This document shows positions 35,801-45,500 of a stretch of DNA of 64,000 bases, piece after piece. A program made the position numbers and the translations under genes. The stretch lies in assembly GCA_039178835.1 (NCBI GenBank), contig JBCDFA010000004.1:14770-78769 (forward strand). Reading direction: 5' to 3'. Under the pieces are notes generated by a model that saw nothing but the letters and a program-made list of their open reading frames with translations, ran no database searches and was not told the DNA's origin. Numbering within the stretch: the first letter of the stretch is position 1; each line of letters begins with the position of its first letter. The DNA comes from AL-N1 sp039178835 (GTDB lineage: Bacteria > Chloroflexota > Chloroflexia > Chloroflexales > Roseiflexaceae).

Positions 35801-38800
35801 GAATCTGCCCAGAACGCAATGCAAGTTATTCGCCATTATATCAAGTGATATTTGCCCTACAAAAAGCCCCGACTGTCTATGGCGAACAGTTGGCCCCTTT
35901 TGTATTGCGTGAGAAGGGATTCCAGATAGAACTCGAAGGATTGCAGCTTGAATCCATGGTTCTTGATCGACGTGTATCACCTTTCGATATTGTGCTCACT
36001 ATGGCAGAGATACCCGACGGTCTCGGGGCATCGTTTGAATACAATACTGACATTTTTGATCGAACAACTATCGCCCGGATGGCGGACCATTTTACTGTTT
36101 TAATTCGCAGTATTCTTGATGATCTGTCTTGTTCCCTTGAGCACATATCATTGCTTACCACAACAGAACGTCACCAATTGCTAGTAGATTGGAATCAAAC
36201 TGCTGAAGGTATGACTCCACCAGTTGGTGTACATACATTGGTGTTGGAGCAAGCGCAACAAAATCCTGATCGAATTGCTATAGTTGCTGGAGATTGTCAA
36301 ATCTCGTATGCCCTGCTTCGTCAGCGTGCATCGCTAACCGCACAGTATTTAATGACACTGCATATCAACCCAGAAGACCGTATTGGTCTGTTTCTAGATC
36401 GCTCAGTGGATATGATCGTGGCTACTCTGGCAGTGCTGATAGCTGGTGGAACCTATGTGCCGCTGGACCCTGACTATCCTATTGAGCGTGTTGCTTTCCT
36501 CCTACAAGACGCACAGGTGGCGGCTGTACTCACCCAGGAACATCTGCATTCTCGTATACCAGACATTGCTTGTCCATTGTATTGCCTTGATGGTGAACGA
36601 TTGTTGGAGTCCAGTCCATCCCAAACACTGCCATCACTGCTCCACCCACAGCAGTTAGCATACGTGATGTATACCTCAGGATCAACAGGTATCCCCAAAG
36701 GAGTAAGCGTACCTCATCAGGCTATTGTACGGTTAGTATGGAACCCTAATTATGTCACACTCTCGTCTGACGATGTCTTTCTTCAGTTAGCGCCGACTGC
36801 CTTTGATGCAGCAACACTAGAACTTTGGGCGCCATTAGTGCATGGCGCTCGCTTGGTACTAGCTCCTTCAGGACAGCAAAGTTTAGCTGATATTGCCAAA
36901 CTGCTTCAGCAACACCAGGTGCAGGTATTGTGGTTGACTTCAGGTCTCTTCCAACAAATGGTGGAGGAGCATGGTTCGGAGTTGGCGACAGTAGGACAGG
37001 TGTTGGCCGGAGGTGATGCTTTATCTGTATCGCATGTAAAGCAATTACACACAATGGGCGGACAAGTGATCAATGGGTACGGCCCAACAGAAAACACCAC
37101 CTTTACCACATACTATCGGGTGTCGCGTGAGACATCAGAATTACATGGGGCGGTTCCGATTGGAAAACCAATAACACAGACACAAGTGTACATTGCAGAT
37201 CGTGCCGGGCAATTAGTGCCGATTGGTGTCCCCGGTGAGCTGTATGCTGGAGGGGATGGTCTTGCCCGTAGTTATTTGGATCGCCCTGTGCTGACAGCCG
37301 AGTCTTTTGTTCCTGATCCATTCAGTGAAAACCCAGGGACACGACTGTATCGTACCGGAGATCGCGTGCGTTATCTGTCTGATGGTACCATCGAATTTCT
37401 CGGACGTGTCGATCAGCAAATCAAACTGCGAGGGTTTCGCATTGAGCTTGGCGAGATTGAAACGGTTATCCAATCATACCCGCTGGTTCAATCTGCCCTG
37501 GTCATGTTACGTCAGGATACTCCTGGTGACCGACGCCTGACTGCTTATGTTGTACCAAAGTCTCGGAATGGTTTGTCATCCACGGATACCGATAGAAATA
37601 TTGTTGATGATCATATTGATCAATGGCAAACGTTGTATGAGGAAACGTATGATGACATTGCACCAGCAGCCAGTATAGATCCAACCTTCAATATCATTGG
37701 CTGGAACAGCAGTTACACGAGTGAGCCGATACCAGAACAGGAAATGCGTTCTTGGGTTGACACTACCGTTGAGCGAATTGTAGCATCAAAGCCCCAACGT
37801 ATATTGGAAATTGGTTGTGGTACCGGACTGCTATTATTCCCCTTGGCTAAACAGACTTCCCGCTATGTTGGTACTGACTTCTCTGCTGTAGCGCTTGACT
37901 ATGTGCACCGACACTTGGACCCGACCTGGGATCATGTAACTCTTTTGCAACAACGAGCAGATGCCTTGGATATATCGGATGAGGAACCGTTTGATATGGT
38001 GGTTCTGAACTCGATTGTGCAGTATTTTCCCAGTGCTGAATATTTGGTACATGTCTTGGAACGGGTCCTACCAATGGTCGCTCCAGGCGGTAGAATTTTC
38101 GTTGGCGATGTACGCAATCTAGCGTTGCTCGAAACGTTTGCTACTTCTGTAGCACTATTTCAAGCAAGTGATCACACTGGAAGCACTACATTATGGCAAC
38201 AAGTGCAACAATTGCTAACGCAGGAACGCGAACTATTACTGGACCCACATTTTTTTGTAGGGCTATCTGATCGTTTTCCTGAAATTAGCCAGGTCCAATT
38301 GGAAGTGAAACGAGGATGGGCCCACAACGAGTTAAGTCAGTTTCGTTATGATGTGATCTTAACAATAGGTAAGCCAGATGTAGTAGCACCACCTCTAGCA
38401 TCTGAGGCCTGGGGAACTGGTGGTTGGAGCTTGGCACGGTTGGAGGAAACACTTACCGATGTGCATCCCGATAGGTTCTATCTCACCCAAATCCCCAATG
38501 CTCGGGTACAGATGGCGGCGCAGGCTGGCGTTCACCTCGCAGACTCGGCTGGCCCAAACACTGTCGGTGATCTGCGAGAAACGTTGAATACGATTACCGG
38601 TGTGGAGCCTGAGGCCCTGTGGGAGCTTGGGGCGGCATGTGGCTATCAAGTTTCGGTGATGTGGTCACCGGAAGCACCAGACTGGTGTGAGGCACTCTTT
38701 CAGCGCACAGAGATAGCTACAGTGATATCCGCAGCGCAAATGGGCTGGACTCCAAACTCGGAGGTGGAAGCGTATGCCAACCAGCCAGTTTGGGAAGGCA

Positions 38801-41800
38801 CTCAACGAAATCTTGCCCTATTGTTGCAGGAGTATGTGAGCACACATCTGCCTGAGTATATGGTGCCAGCAACAGTACTCGTGTTGGCACGGTTTCCCCT
38901 AACACCCAATGGAAAAATTGATCGGGTAGCGTTGCCAGCTCCTGATCAAACTATTTTACGAACAGGCGAGGTCGTAACGCCTCGCAATGATATGGAGTCA
39001 ACACTCACAACGATCTGGCAAACAGTATTGGGAATCGCACCAATTAGCATAAGAGATAATTTTTTCGCTATTGGAGGACATTCCCTGCTGGCGACACAAG
39101 TCATCAGCCGTATCCGTACAACATACCACGTTGAGCTGCCCATACGAGCGCTCTTTGAGACCCCAACGATATCAGAATTAGCCCAGGTAATTATTGCTGC
39201 CCAGGGTAGTGCTCAATCGGATATACTGCCGATCTTGACTCCGCAGAAACGCGAACAGGCGATCCCTTTGTCCTTCGCCCAGCAACGGCTCTGGTTTATT
39301 GAACAGTTGCATCCAGGGACAGGTGCATACCATGTATTTGCTCGATTACGGATACAGGGTCAGTTAGTAGTTCAGGCTTTTATAATGAGCCTGCAAAAGA
39401 TAGTTGCACGACACGAGAGCTTACGCACCACATTTACCATCGTAGATGGTTCGCCTATACAGGTAATCCATACGGAAGGAAGTATGATGTTACCTGTGGT
39501 CGACTTATCAGGTATTTCTCCAGATCAGCAGGAAGCAATCGTAACCACACTGGCCCAGCAAGAAGCCCTGCGACCTTTTGACTTAGTTACGGGACCACTC
39601 ATTCGGGGTATGCTGATATGTCTAGATTACGAAGAATATGTGCTCTTTCTCAATCAACATCATATTATTACCGATGGATGGTCATTGAACATCCTCATTG
39701 AGGAATTGTCGATCCTATACAAGCAGTATATGGCGGGTACTACGCCAAATCTTCCAGATTTAGCGCTCCAGTATGCAGATTATGCGCTCTGGCAACAGCA
39801 GTGGTTCAATGGATCCGTGCTGGCTGATCACCTGGCATACTGGAAGAAACAACTTGCTGACATCGCTATTTTAGACCTTCCAACAGACTATCCTCGTCCA
39901 CCGATGCCCACCCACCATGGCCGAAACATCTTTTTCACGGTACCGGGATCTATTCTAGAGCAACTGCAGTCACTCAGTCAGCAGGCCGGAACATCGTTGT
40001 TTATGACGTTATTGACAGGGTGGCAAGTGCTTCTCGCACGGTACAGTGGACAGACAGATATCGTAGTGGGTTCACCGATTGCTGGTCGAGTCCAAACTGA
40101 ACTAGAGGATTTGATTGGCTTTTTCGTCAATACACTGGTGTTGCGAACTCGGCTGGAAAAGAAACCTACGTTTCAGGAGGCCCTGACCCGAGTGCAAACG
40201 GTGACACTGGATGCCTACGCGCACCAAGAACTGCCGTTTGAGTATCTGGTGGCGCAGCTACAACCCGAGCGAGATTTGAGTCGGCAGCCGTTATTCCAGG
40301 TGTCGTTTGCGCTGCAAAATATACCTCTAGGGGCTCTGCAATTGCCAAATGTAACCATTGCGCTTGAACCAAGCCAGATCATGGTGGCACAGTTTGATCT
40401 GGCCTTACATCTTCAAGAATCAGCAACTGGATTATTTGGTTGGCTAGAATATACAACAGATCTGTTTGATGCATCGACCATTGAACGAATGATCGGTCAT
40501 TTTGTAACACTCTTACAAAGTAGTATTGCCTATCCAGCACAGGAAGTACAACATCTTGCACTGCTCACTTCTGCTGAACGGGAACAGATTTATAGCTGGA
40601 ATGTGACAACCCAACCGTATCCTCAAGGATGCTCATTAGGGGAACTCATTGCAGAACAAGCGCAAGCAACACCTGATCGTATTGCCCTGCGATTTGAGAA
40701 CGATGCACTGTCATTTCATATGTTGCATCAACGGGCCTATCAGGTTGCGCTGTATTTACAAGCACAAGGCGTACGGGCAGAAACCCCAGTCGGTTTATAT
40801 GTTGAGCGTTCACTTAATTTGCTTATTGGCGTGGTAGGTGTGCTGTATGCGGGTGGTGCGTATGTCCCGTTGGATCCTGGTTATCCCAAAGAACGCTTAT
40901 CTTTCCTCATAGAAGACTCAGCAGTTCCTTTCATACTCACCGAAACACCTCTGTACACACAACTCCAGCAGTCAACAGAGGTCACTGATAGTCAGATTAT
41001 TTGTTTAGATGCTGTATGGTCTAAGTCTGGACAGCCCGAGTCATCGTCCATATCGATATCTTTACGAGACGATCATTTGGCCTACATCATCTACACATCT
41101 GGTTCAACGGGTCGCCCCAAGGGGGCCATGAACACCCATAAAGCTATTGTTAATCGTTTGATGTGGATGCAAGATACCTATGAATTAACACCAGATGATC
41201 GAATTTTGCAGAAGACACCCTACAGTTTTGATGTGTCCGTATGGGAGCTATTCTGGCCTCTCCTGACAGGTGCATCACTCGTTATTGCTGCGCCAGGAGG
41301 CCATCAAGATCCTCTTTATCTGGGCAATCTGATCCAAAATGAACAGATCACAGTCTTGCATTTCGTTCCATCTATGTTGCAGGCCTTCTTGGAAACAGCA
41401 GAGCCAAACCGATTGGATCAAGCACGACATGTTATTTGTAGTGGTGAAGCATTACCTCTGTCATTACAAGATCGCTTTTTCGCGTATACCAAAGCTCGTC
41501 TCCACAATCTCTATGGTCCGACTGAAGCAGCTGTTGATGTCACTGCCTGGGAGTGTATATCTGCCTCAGATCGTTTGACTGTACCAATAGGTCATCCCAT
41601 CGCGAATACACATATCTATACTCTGGGGCCTGCCAGAGATCAGATGCCCATTGGTGTACCGGGAGAACTTTATATTGGTGGGATTCAACTTGCCCGAGGA
41701 TACCACCAGCGTCCTGGTTTAACCGCAGAGCGCTTTGTCCCTGATCCATTTAATCAGGCAAGTGGTAGCCGTATGTATCGCACCGGGGATCTGGTACGTT

Positions 41801-42501
41801 ATCAGTCAGATGGGGCAATTGAGTATTTGGGACGGTTAGACCACCAGGTTAAGTTACGTGGTTTCCGCATCGAGTTGGGTGAAATAGAGACGGTGCTTCG
41901 CGAACATCCAGCTATTCAGGACACCGTTGTCGTATTGCAGAAAAACGGCACGCATGATCCATTGATTGTCGGTTATGTAGTTTTTTCAGAGGACTCTTCT
42001 GTAGAAGAACAAACATTGCGTGCTTATTTACGAAAACGATTGCCCAGCTATATGGTTCCATCATCTTGTGTGGTGCTGGATCAATTGCCAGTAACACCCA
42101 ATGGAAAACTAGACCGTGCTGCTCTTCCCAAACCATTTAGCGACAGATTAACTGTGTCTGGCAGTTATGAGGCACCCCAAACGAAAATCGAGCAAACAAT
42201 TGTGTCTGTCTGGCAAAAGATTTTAGGAATGCAACGTATTAGCATTCATGACAATTTCTTTGATCTGGGTGGCCACTCACTCGCACTGACACGTGTGCAT
42301 CAATATTTACGTGACGAGGATCTGACAAGCATTTCGCTGGTTGATCTCTTTAGATACCCCACTGTTTCTGCACTCGCAACATATATGAGTGTGGATCATA
42401 CCCAGTCTCAAACAACTGAAAAAAGCCGCATGCGGGCAAACGTTCGCGCTGAACGAACCCAACAACAACATCAACGTAAGATGAAACAGCGCAAAGAGTG
42501 A
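29863..42501 (+). CDS. Hybrid PKS/NRPS: ACP-KS-AT-KR-ACP-C-A-MT-PCP-C-A-PCP
   Basis: This is a 4212-residue megasynthase. The order by residue is: ACP (about 25-100, Ser64), KS (about 120-540, Cys286), AT (about 654-1000, Ser746), KR (about 1265-1450, Tyr1428), ACP (Ser1590), C (HHIITDF near 1780), A with an inserted N-methyltransferase (about 2123-3020), PCP (Ser3074), C (HHIITDG near 3266), A (about 3592-4085), PCP (Ser4139). The end is a basic Gln-rich tail (RANVRAERTQQQHQR). ATG 29863 is chosen for GGGGGAG upstream. The first ACP receives the fatty acid from FAAL. The chain is extended by one reduced ketide, then by an N-methyl amino acid and Ser. No epimerase is present. The tail suggests docking to the PKS encoded next. 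Confidence 0.93.
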   Translation: MSTHVGSAQPDRSNGVSPNGSTLPTQPGLADIRDWLISLLADRFGLQPVELDIYTPFASYGISSGDAVGLSADLEDWLGQSFEPTLLWDYPTIDELSRYLAGTTVPDPAPLISSGKTHQEPVAIVGIGCRFPGASGPRDFWQLLCNETDAITEVPADRWSASEVPKHNGSAGLQWGGFLSEIHSFDADFFDIAPREAVRVDPQQRLVLEVAWEALDDGGHPPKLLKNTKTGVFIGVSTSDYGTSQWNDYPHIDPYVGTGSALSIVANRLSYFLDLNGPSIVVDTACSSSLVAIRLACQSLQSGESTLAVAGGVNVILSPAINTNFSQAGLMAHDGRCKTFDARADGYVRSEGCGMVVLKPLSQARADGDRIYAIIRGSAVNHDGRTNGLMSPNSHSQETLLREAYAQAQVDLNHVQYVEAHGTGTFLGDLIEFQSLAQVFGVDRRADAPCTVGSVKTNIGHLEAGAGVAGLIKVALSLKHQTIPASLHFKTPNPELPLDKTSLRVHDKTTPWPETQGTRLAGVSSFGFGGTNCHIVLEGVDLPESQYDDFESGGDIVSTVASPYVLPLSASSSEALTTLTQTYRTFLADGVTANNSLYDMCYAASVRRSHLDHRLALVANDYAELDAALDTYIQGNTHPRFSTGTISSQQSHKIVFVFPGHGGQWLGMAQQLLRSEPTFYAAVAECDQLVQEIVGWSVIQELVAPPESSQLTRVDVVQVVLFTLQVGLVALWRSWGVHPSAVIGHSMGEIVAAHVAGMLSLEDALYIICQRGLMLRRVSGQGGMLATELSFEQAHEFLIQQACTDRVSVAVDNGTNAAVLSGDIETINQLARVFETEQRFCRRVKIGFASHSPQMDQFHNELIDTLANIQHQPATLPFYSTVTGALLDQQPLSTDYWWKNLRDPVLFAPSVQHALKDKHTIFIELSPHPILTGALARCATDQQEDTLVFPSLRRDEADLEVLSHTLGALYTAGYPIDWQQRYTQPGKPVDLPRYPWQRKRYWVEPIASRGTQAYQPLIDTTSDEPLVDMYTLAWQLQDRRESPQQSISPHPWLIFADTKGVGQRLATLLELRGEQTILIGYQPDQHYCERIVDLDQLQDATSLLYDLFSDSQLACQGVIYLWGLEESTAHQLNDEALEASQQRGCISVLHLIQSLATLQWSVSPRLWLITQGTQTIENLPTDVSVSQAPLWGFGQTIALEYPDLWGGLVDISPDSDNAELTALLDGLCLPDGEDQIVLRNRDRYVARLTFSDVTPTPVNPYQWKSDGTYLITGGLGAIGLQMAKWMVSHGARRIVLLSRRQLLSRRIWAQVTPENSSFDQIEAIRAMEASGATVIVAQADLTNRAQMTEVLDRLEQMLPPICGIVHAAGLLDQTLLRDMDAETLSRMLRPKVLGTWILHDLTQHLPIDCFVLFSSISSVWGGVNLGHYAAANRFLDTFVHYRRRQGLAATSINWGVWAEGGMAASEENAQALQRLGTISFSPQQALRTLDYLLTADISQQTVALIDWPHFKGIYESLTSRRIFAQIHIGSVETSQTNTIANALPALADISAEERFDHIQSYLQQLIAKVLRLPAAQLNLTQSLSSVGLDSLMAIEVKHHIDTDLGLNIPLVQLLQGTDVKQLSEHISDRFDQTNSSEVSIDIAPSVSNIDSYTLSFGQKAMWFLYKLAPNSTAYNVAGALRIYSPLNLDTFDQTVQRLVERHPGLRTSFAAPDGTPTQHVHENVSAYLHIEDASTWSEQAINDWLVAHAEKPFDLEIAPLIRFYVLHKSATDHILLIVMHHIITDFWTIGILLNEIGQLYASIQNQNTAALPEIEYTYIDYVRWQEQLLDSDEGTRLWDYWRQQLRGELPTLQLPTDRPRPSVQSYEGQSLPLYLDVHLAQDLKALCEKHGTTLFTTLLSIFQILLYRYTNQSDIIVGAPTNGRGRTEWSQLVGYFVNPVPLRAQFGQKFSFKSFLEQTQQTVLGALDHQDFPVALLVERICPERNASYSPLYQVIFALQKAPTVYGEQLAPFVLREKGFQIELEGLQLESMVLDRRVSPFDIVLTMAEIPDGLGASFEYNTDIFDRTTIARMADHFTVLIRSILDDLSCSLEHISLLTTTERHQLLVDWNQTAEGMTPPVGVHTLVLEQAQQNPDRIAIVAGDCQISYALLRQRASLTAQYLMTLHINPEDRIGLFLDRSVDMIVATLAVLIAGGTYVPLDPDYPIERVAFLLQDAQVAAVLTQEHLHSRIPDIACPLYCLDGERLLESSPSQTLPSLLHPQQLAYVMYTSGSTGIPKGVSVPHQAIVRLVWNPNYVTLSSDDVFLQLAPTAFDAATLELWAPLVHGARLVLAPSGQQSLADIAKLLQQHQVQVLWLTSGLFQQMVEEHGSELATVGQVLAGGDALSVSHVKQLHTMGGQVINGYGPTENTTFTTYYRVSRETSELHGAVPIGKPITQTQVYIADRAGQLVPIGVPGELYAGGDGLARSYLDRPVLTAESFVPDPFSENPGTRLYRTGDRVRYLSDGTIEFLGRVDQQIKLRGFRIELGEIETVIQSYPLVQSALVMLRQDTPGDRRLTAYVVPKSRNGLSSTDTDRNIVDDHIDQWQTLYEETYDDIAPAASIDPTFNIIGWNSSYTSEPIPEQEMRSWVDTTVERIVASKPQRILEIGCGTGLLLFPLAKQTSRYVGTDFSAVALDYVHRHLDPTWDHVTLLQQRADALDISDEEPFDMVVLNSIVQYFPSAEYLVHVLERVLPMVAPGGRIFVGDVRNLALLETFATSVALFQASDHTGSTTLWQQVQQLLTQERELLLDPHFFVGLSDRFPEISQVQLEVKRGWAHNELSQFRYDVILTIGKPDVVAPPLASEAWGTGGWSLARLEETLTDVHPDRFYLTQIPNARVQMAAQAGVHLADSAGPNTVGDLRETLNTITGVEPEALWELGAACGYQVSVMWSPEAPDWCEALFQRTEIATVISAAQMGWTPNSEVEAYANQPVWEGTQRNLALLLQEYVSTHLPEYMVPATVLVLARFPLTPNGKIDRVALPAPDQTILRTGEVVTPRNDMESTLTTIWQTVLGIAPISIRDNFFAIGGHSLLATQVISRIRTTYHVELPIRALFETPTISELAQVIIAAQGSAQSDILPILTPQKREQAIPLSFAQQRLWFIEQLHPGTGAYHVFARLRIQGQLVVQAFIMSLQKIVARHESLRTTFTIVDGSPIQVIHTEGSMMLPVVDLSGISPDQQEAIVTTLAQQEALRPFDLVTGPLIRGMLICLDYEEYVLFLNQHHIITDGWSLNILIEELSILYKQYMAGTTPNLPDLALQYADYALWQQQWFNGSVLADHLAYWKKQLADIAILDLPTDYPRPPMPTHHGRNIFFTVPGSILEQLQSLSQQAGTSLFMTLLTGWQVLLARYSGQTDIVVGSPIAGRVQTELEDLIGFFVNTLVLRTRLEKKPTFQEALTRVQTVTLDAYAHQELPFEYLVAQLQPERDLSRQPLFQVSFALQNIPLGALQLPNVTIALEPSQIMVAQFDLALHLQESATGLFGWLEYTTDLFDASTIERMIGHFVTLLQSSIAYPAQEVQHLALLTSAEREQIYSWNVTTQPYPQGCSLGELIAEQAQATPDRIALRFENDALSFHMLHQRAYQVALYLQAQGVRAETPVGLYVERSLNLLIGVVGVLYAGGAYVPLDPGYPKERLSFLIEDSAVPFILTETPLYTQLQQSTEVTDSQIICLDAVWSKSGQPESSSISISLRDDHLAYIIYTSGSTGRPKGAMNTHKAIVNRLMWMQDTYELTPDDRILQKTPYSFDVSVWELFWPLLTGASLVIAAPGGHQDPLYLGNLIQNEQITVLHFVPSMLQAFLETAEPNRLDQARHVICSGEALPLSLQDRFFAYTKARLHNLYGPTEAAVDVTAWECISASDRLTVPIGHPIANTHIYTLGPARDQMPIGVPGELYIGGIQLARGYHQRPGLTAERFVPDPFNQASGSRMYRTGDLVRYQSDGAIEYLGRLDHQVKLRGFRIELGEIETVLREHPAIQDTVVVLQKNGTHDPLIVGYVVFSEDSSVEEQTLRAYLRKRLPSYMVPSSCVVLDQLPVTPNGKLDRAALPKPFSDRLTVSGSYEAPQTKIEQTIVSVWQKILGMQRISIHDNFFDLGGHSLALTRVHQYLRDEDLTSISLVDLFRYPTVSALATYMSVDHTQSQTTEKSRMRANVRAERTQQQHQRKMKQRKE
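29935..30180 (+). other. Loading ACP domain
   Basis: This carrier domain reads DIRDWLISLLADRFGL, then FASYGISSGDAVGLSADLEDWLG. The phosphopantetheine Ser is the second Ser of GISS (Ser64). The SADLEDWLG end is the form found in ACPs paired with FAAL and followed by a KS. Confidence 0.8.
30214..34750 (+). other. PKS module 1: KS-AT-KR-ACP
   Basis: The KS has the active Cys in DTACSSSLVA and both catalytic His (VEAHGTGT, KTNIGHLEAG). The AT has GHSMGE and FASHS at the specificity site, which is neither the HAFH of malonyl nor the YASH of methylmalonyl enzymes, so the extender unit is open. The KR has TGGLGAIG and the YAAAN active site. There is no DH or ER, so the product is a beta-hydroxy acyl chain. 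The ACP Ser lies in GLDSLMAIE. Confidence 0.85.
34815..39220 (+). other. NRPS module with N-methyltransferase, perhaps Val
   Basis: The C domain begins SFGQKAMWFLYKLAPNSTAYN, the form that accepts a polyketide donor. Specificity residues read by aligning to PheA by eye are D-A-L-W-L-G-G-T-F(-K), nearest to the Val-type code DAFWxGGTFK; confidence in the amino acid is low. A SAM-dependent N-methyltransferase (EIGCGTGLLLFPLA) is inserted before the end of the A domain. The PCP Ser lies in IGGHSLLA. Confidence 0.75.
39240..42400 (+). other. NRPS module activating Ser
   Basis: This is C-A-PCP with intact HHIITDGWS. The specificity residues by eye are D-V-W-H-I-S-L-V-D(-K), matching the known Ser code DVWHxSLxDK. 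The PCP reads LGGHSLALTRVH and is followed by LVDLFRYPT and the basic tail. This PCP hands over to the PKS encoded next. Confidence 0.82.
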
Positions 42502-42561
42502 GGCAGATAGTTGAGTCGCAATGATGTTTTCAATGCATAAAGGTAACAAAGAGGGATATTC

Positions 42562-45500
42562 ATGCAAGATAACACGACCTACGCGAATGATATTGCCATT
42601 ATTGGGATGGCTGGACGATTTCCAGGAGCATCAGATGTTGAGACATTCTGGGAAAATATCAAAAATGGCATTGAGTCTATAACTTTTTTTACTGATGATG
42701 CGTTACGTGAGGCAGGTGTGCCCCAGGAACTACTGGCTCTTCCTGAGTATATCAAAGCACGAGGTGTGCTGGCAGAAGCTGACCTCTTTGATGCCTCTTT
42801 TTTCGGATACAGTGCTCGCGAGGCCGAAATTGTTGATCCACAGCATCGTCTCTTCCTTGAAACGTCATGGCACGCTTTAGAACATGCAGGTTACGATGCT
42901 CAACGTTATGATGGGCATATTAGTGTGTATGCTGGTGTAGGACAGGGAAGCTATCTCCTGAATAACATCATTTCCAATCCTTCTGTGTTGCAAACATTTG
43001 GCATGATGCAGGTCTCACATGGAAATGACAAAGACTTTCTGGCGACCCAGGTCTCTTACAAATTGAATCTGCGCGGTCCCAGCCTGGCAGTTCAAACGGC
43101 TTGTTCGACCTCGCTTGTTGCTGTCCATCTTGCCTGCCAGAGTCTGTTGTGTGGTGAGAGCGATATGGCTATGGCGGGTGGCGTGACCATTATGTTTCCG
43201 CAGGAAACAGGCTATCCCTATCAAGAAGGTGGCGTGCTTTCGCCCGATGGTCACTGTCGTGCCTTTGATGCACAGGCGCGTGGCACGGTGGCTGGCAGCG
43301 GTATTGGTGTTGTCGTACTCAAACGTCTGAGTGATGCGCTAGAGGATGGTGATTGTGTCCACGCTGTCATCAAAGGCTCTGCTATCAATAATGATGGCTC
43401 AGGAAAAGTAGGATTTACTGCGCCTGCTGTGCAAGGTCAGGCTGATGTTGTTGCCGAAGCACAGGCGATGGCCGGCGTAGATCCTGAAACCATTACCTAC
43501 ATCGAGTCGCATGGGACTGGCACACCACTCGGCGATCCTATAGAAATAACAGCCTTGCGCGAAGTCTTCCGTGATGGAACCGATAAAAAGGGATTTTGCG
43601 GAATTGGTTCAGTGAAAACCAATATTGGCCATACTGATGCAGCGGCTGGTGTAGCAGGCTTAATTAAGACGGTGATGGCACTCAAACATAAACAACTTCC
43701 ACCAAGTTTACATTTTGAACAGCCTAATCCTGAGATTGACTTCGAAAATAGTCCTTTCTACGTTAATGCAGCATTGCAAGAATGGACATCCAACGGTTCT
43801 GCTCGACGGGCCGGGGTAAGTTCTTTTGGTATCGGCGGAACAAATGCCCATGTCGTACTTGAAGAAGCTCCTGTTGCAGCAGAGTCCGGCGATGTGCACC
43901 CTTGGCAAGTACTTTTGCTCTCTGCAAAGACAGAAGCTTCGTTAGATGCAACAACTGATCGACTTGTGACTTATCTCAAAGCCAATCCACAATGTAACAT
44001 AGCAGACGTAGCCTACACGCTTCAGGTTGGTCGCCGCGTCTTTAAGCATTGTCGCTTTGTCGTCTGCCAGAGTGTCTCAGATGCAATAGAAGCCCTAGAA
44101 AATCGCGATCCACAGCGGGTTGTTACCTATACCCAAGAGCCACAACGCCACTCGCCTATCTTTATGTTTTCTGGCCAAGGGTCGCAGTATGTGAATATGG
44201 GTCGTGAATTATATGATCACGAAACAGTATTCCGCGATTGTGTTGATCGCTGTGCCGAATTACTACAACCATACCTCAATCTGGATCTTCGGACGCTTCT
44301 GTTTCCCGAAGATACAACGGACCTGGCAACTTCAAATGGTGCTGGCTCACAATCTCAGACCAAGAATGGAATGCTTGATCAAACCCAGTATGCCCAACCA
44401 GCCCTCTTCACAGTTGAGTATGCGTTGGCCCAACTATGGATGGCATGGGGTGTACAACCAGAAGCAATGATTGGCCATAGTATCGGTGAGTATGTGGCTG
44501 CCTGTCTTGCAGGAGTGTTTTCTTTAGAAGATGCACTCAAACTAGTTGCGATACGCGGAAAACTGATGCAAGAATTGCCTATGGGTGAAATGTTATCTGT
44601 CCCGTTGTCAGCGCAAGAGTTGCAACCAATACTCAACAGTACTGTCTCTCTAGCCGCAGTCAACGACCCTAACCTGTGTGTTGTATCCGGCCCACCTGAA
44701 GCGATTAGTGCCCTGGAGACAGAACTCACTCAGCGAGGTATCTCTGGTCAACGATTGCATACATCTCACGCCTTCCACTCTGCTATGATGGATCCAATCC
44801 TCGATACATTTACCGAACAGTTTGAGTATATCAGTCTTAATGCGCCACAAAAACCGTTTATTTCCAATGTAAGTGGCACTTGGATTACTGAAGATCAAGC
44901 GACTGCTCCTGAGTATTGGAGCACTCACCTGCGCCAGACCGTGCAATTTGCAACGGGTATGCAAGAATTGCTTCAGGACTCCTCTCGATTTTTTATCGAA
45001 ATCGGCCCTGGTATGACTCTCAGTATCTTTGCACGGCGCAATGAGGAAGGCGAAGGCCAACGACTGATTATCAATTCGTTGCGGCGCCCCAAAGACCAAG
45101 CAAGCGATATGACATTTCTGCTAGCACGTGTCGCACAGATTTACTTTGCGGGTATTGCAGTAGATTGGGCGACTCTGCATCACAATGAGCGTCGTCATCG
45201 TGTTCCGTTACCAGGCTATGCGTTTGATCGCCAGCGTTACTGGCTTGATCCCCAACCGACGTTCAGTAGTGAGAGCTTGCAACAGATGATGCTACAACCG
45301 AAGGCAGATATGAGTGAATGGTTTTATCTGCCTTCGTGGAAGCTGTCTTTGTCGCCGCGTGAACCCAAAGCGGCTGATACCGAAGCACAGCCACAATGCT
45401 GGATTGTTTTTACAGATGACCAAGGGTTGGGTGATGCACTGACACAGCGCCTCCAAGATAGGAATGAAACGGTTGTGACTGTGCGTCCGGGAAGCGTATT

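Noticed and set aside
44650..45099. Minus-strand frame of 149 codons inside the second PKS
   Set aside because: It is antisense to the well-conserved AT domain and shows no recognisable protein pattern.
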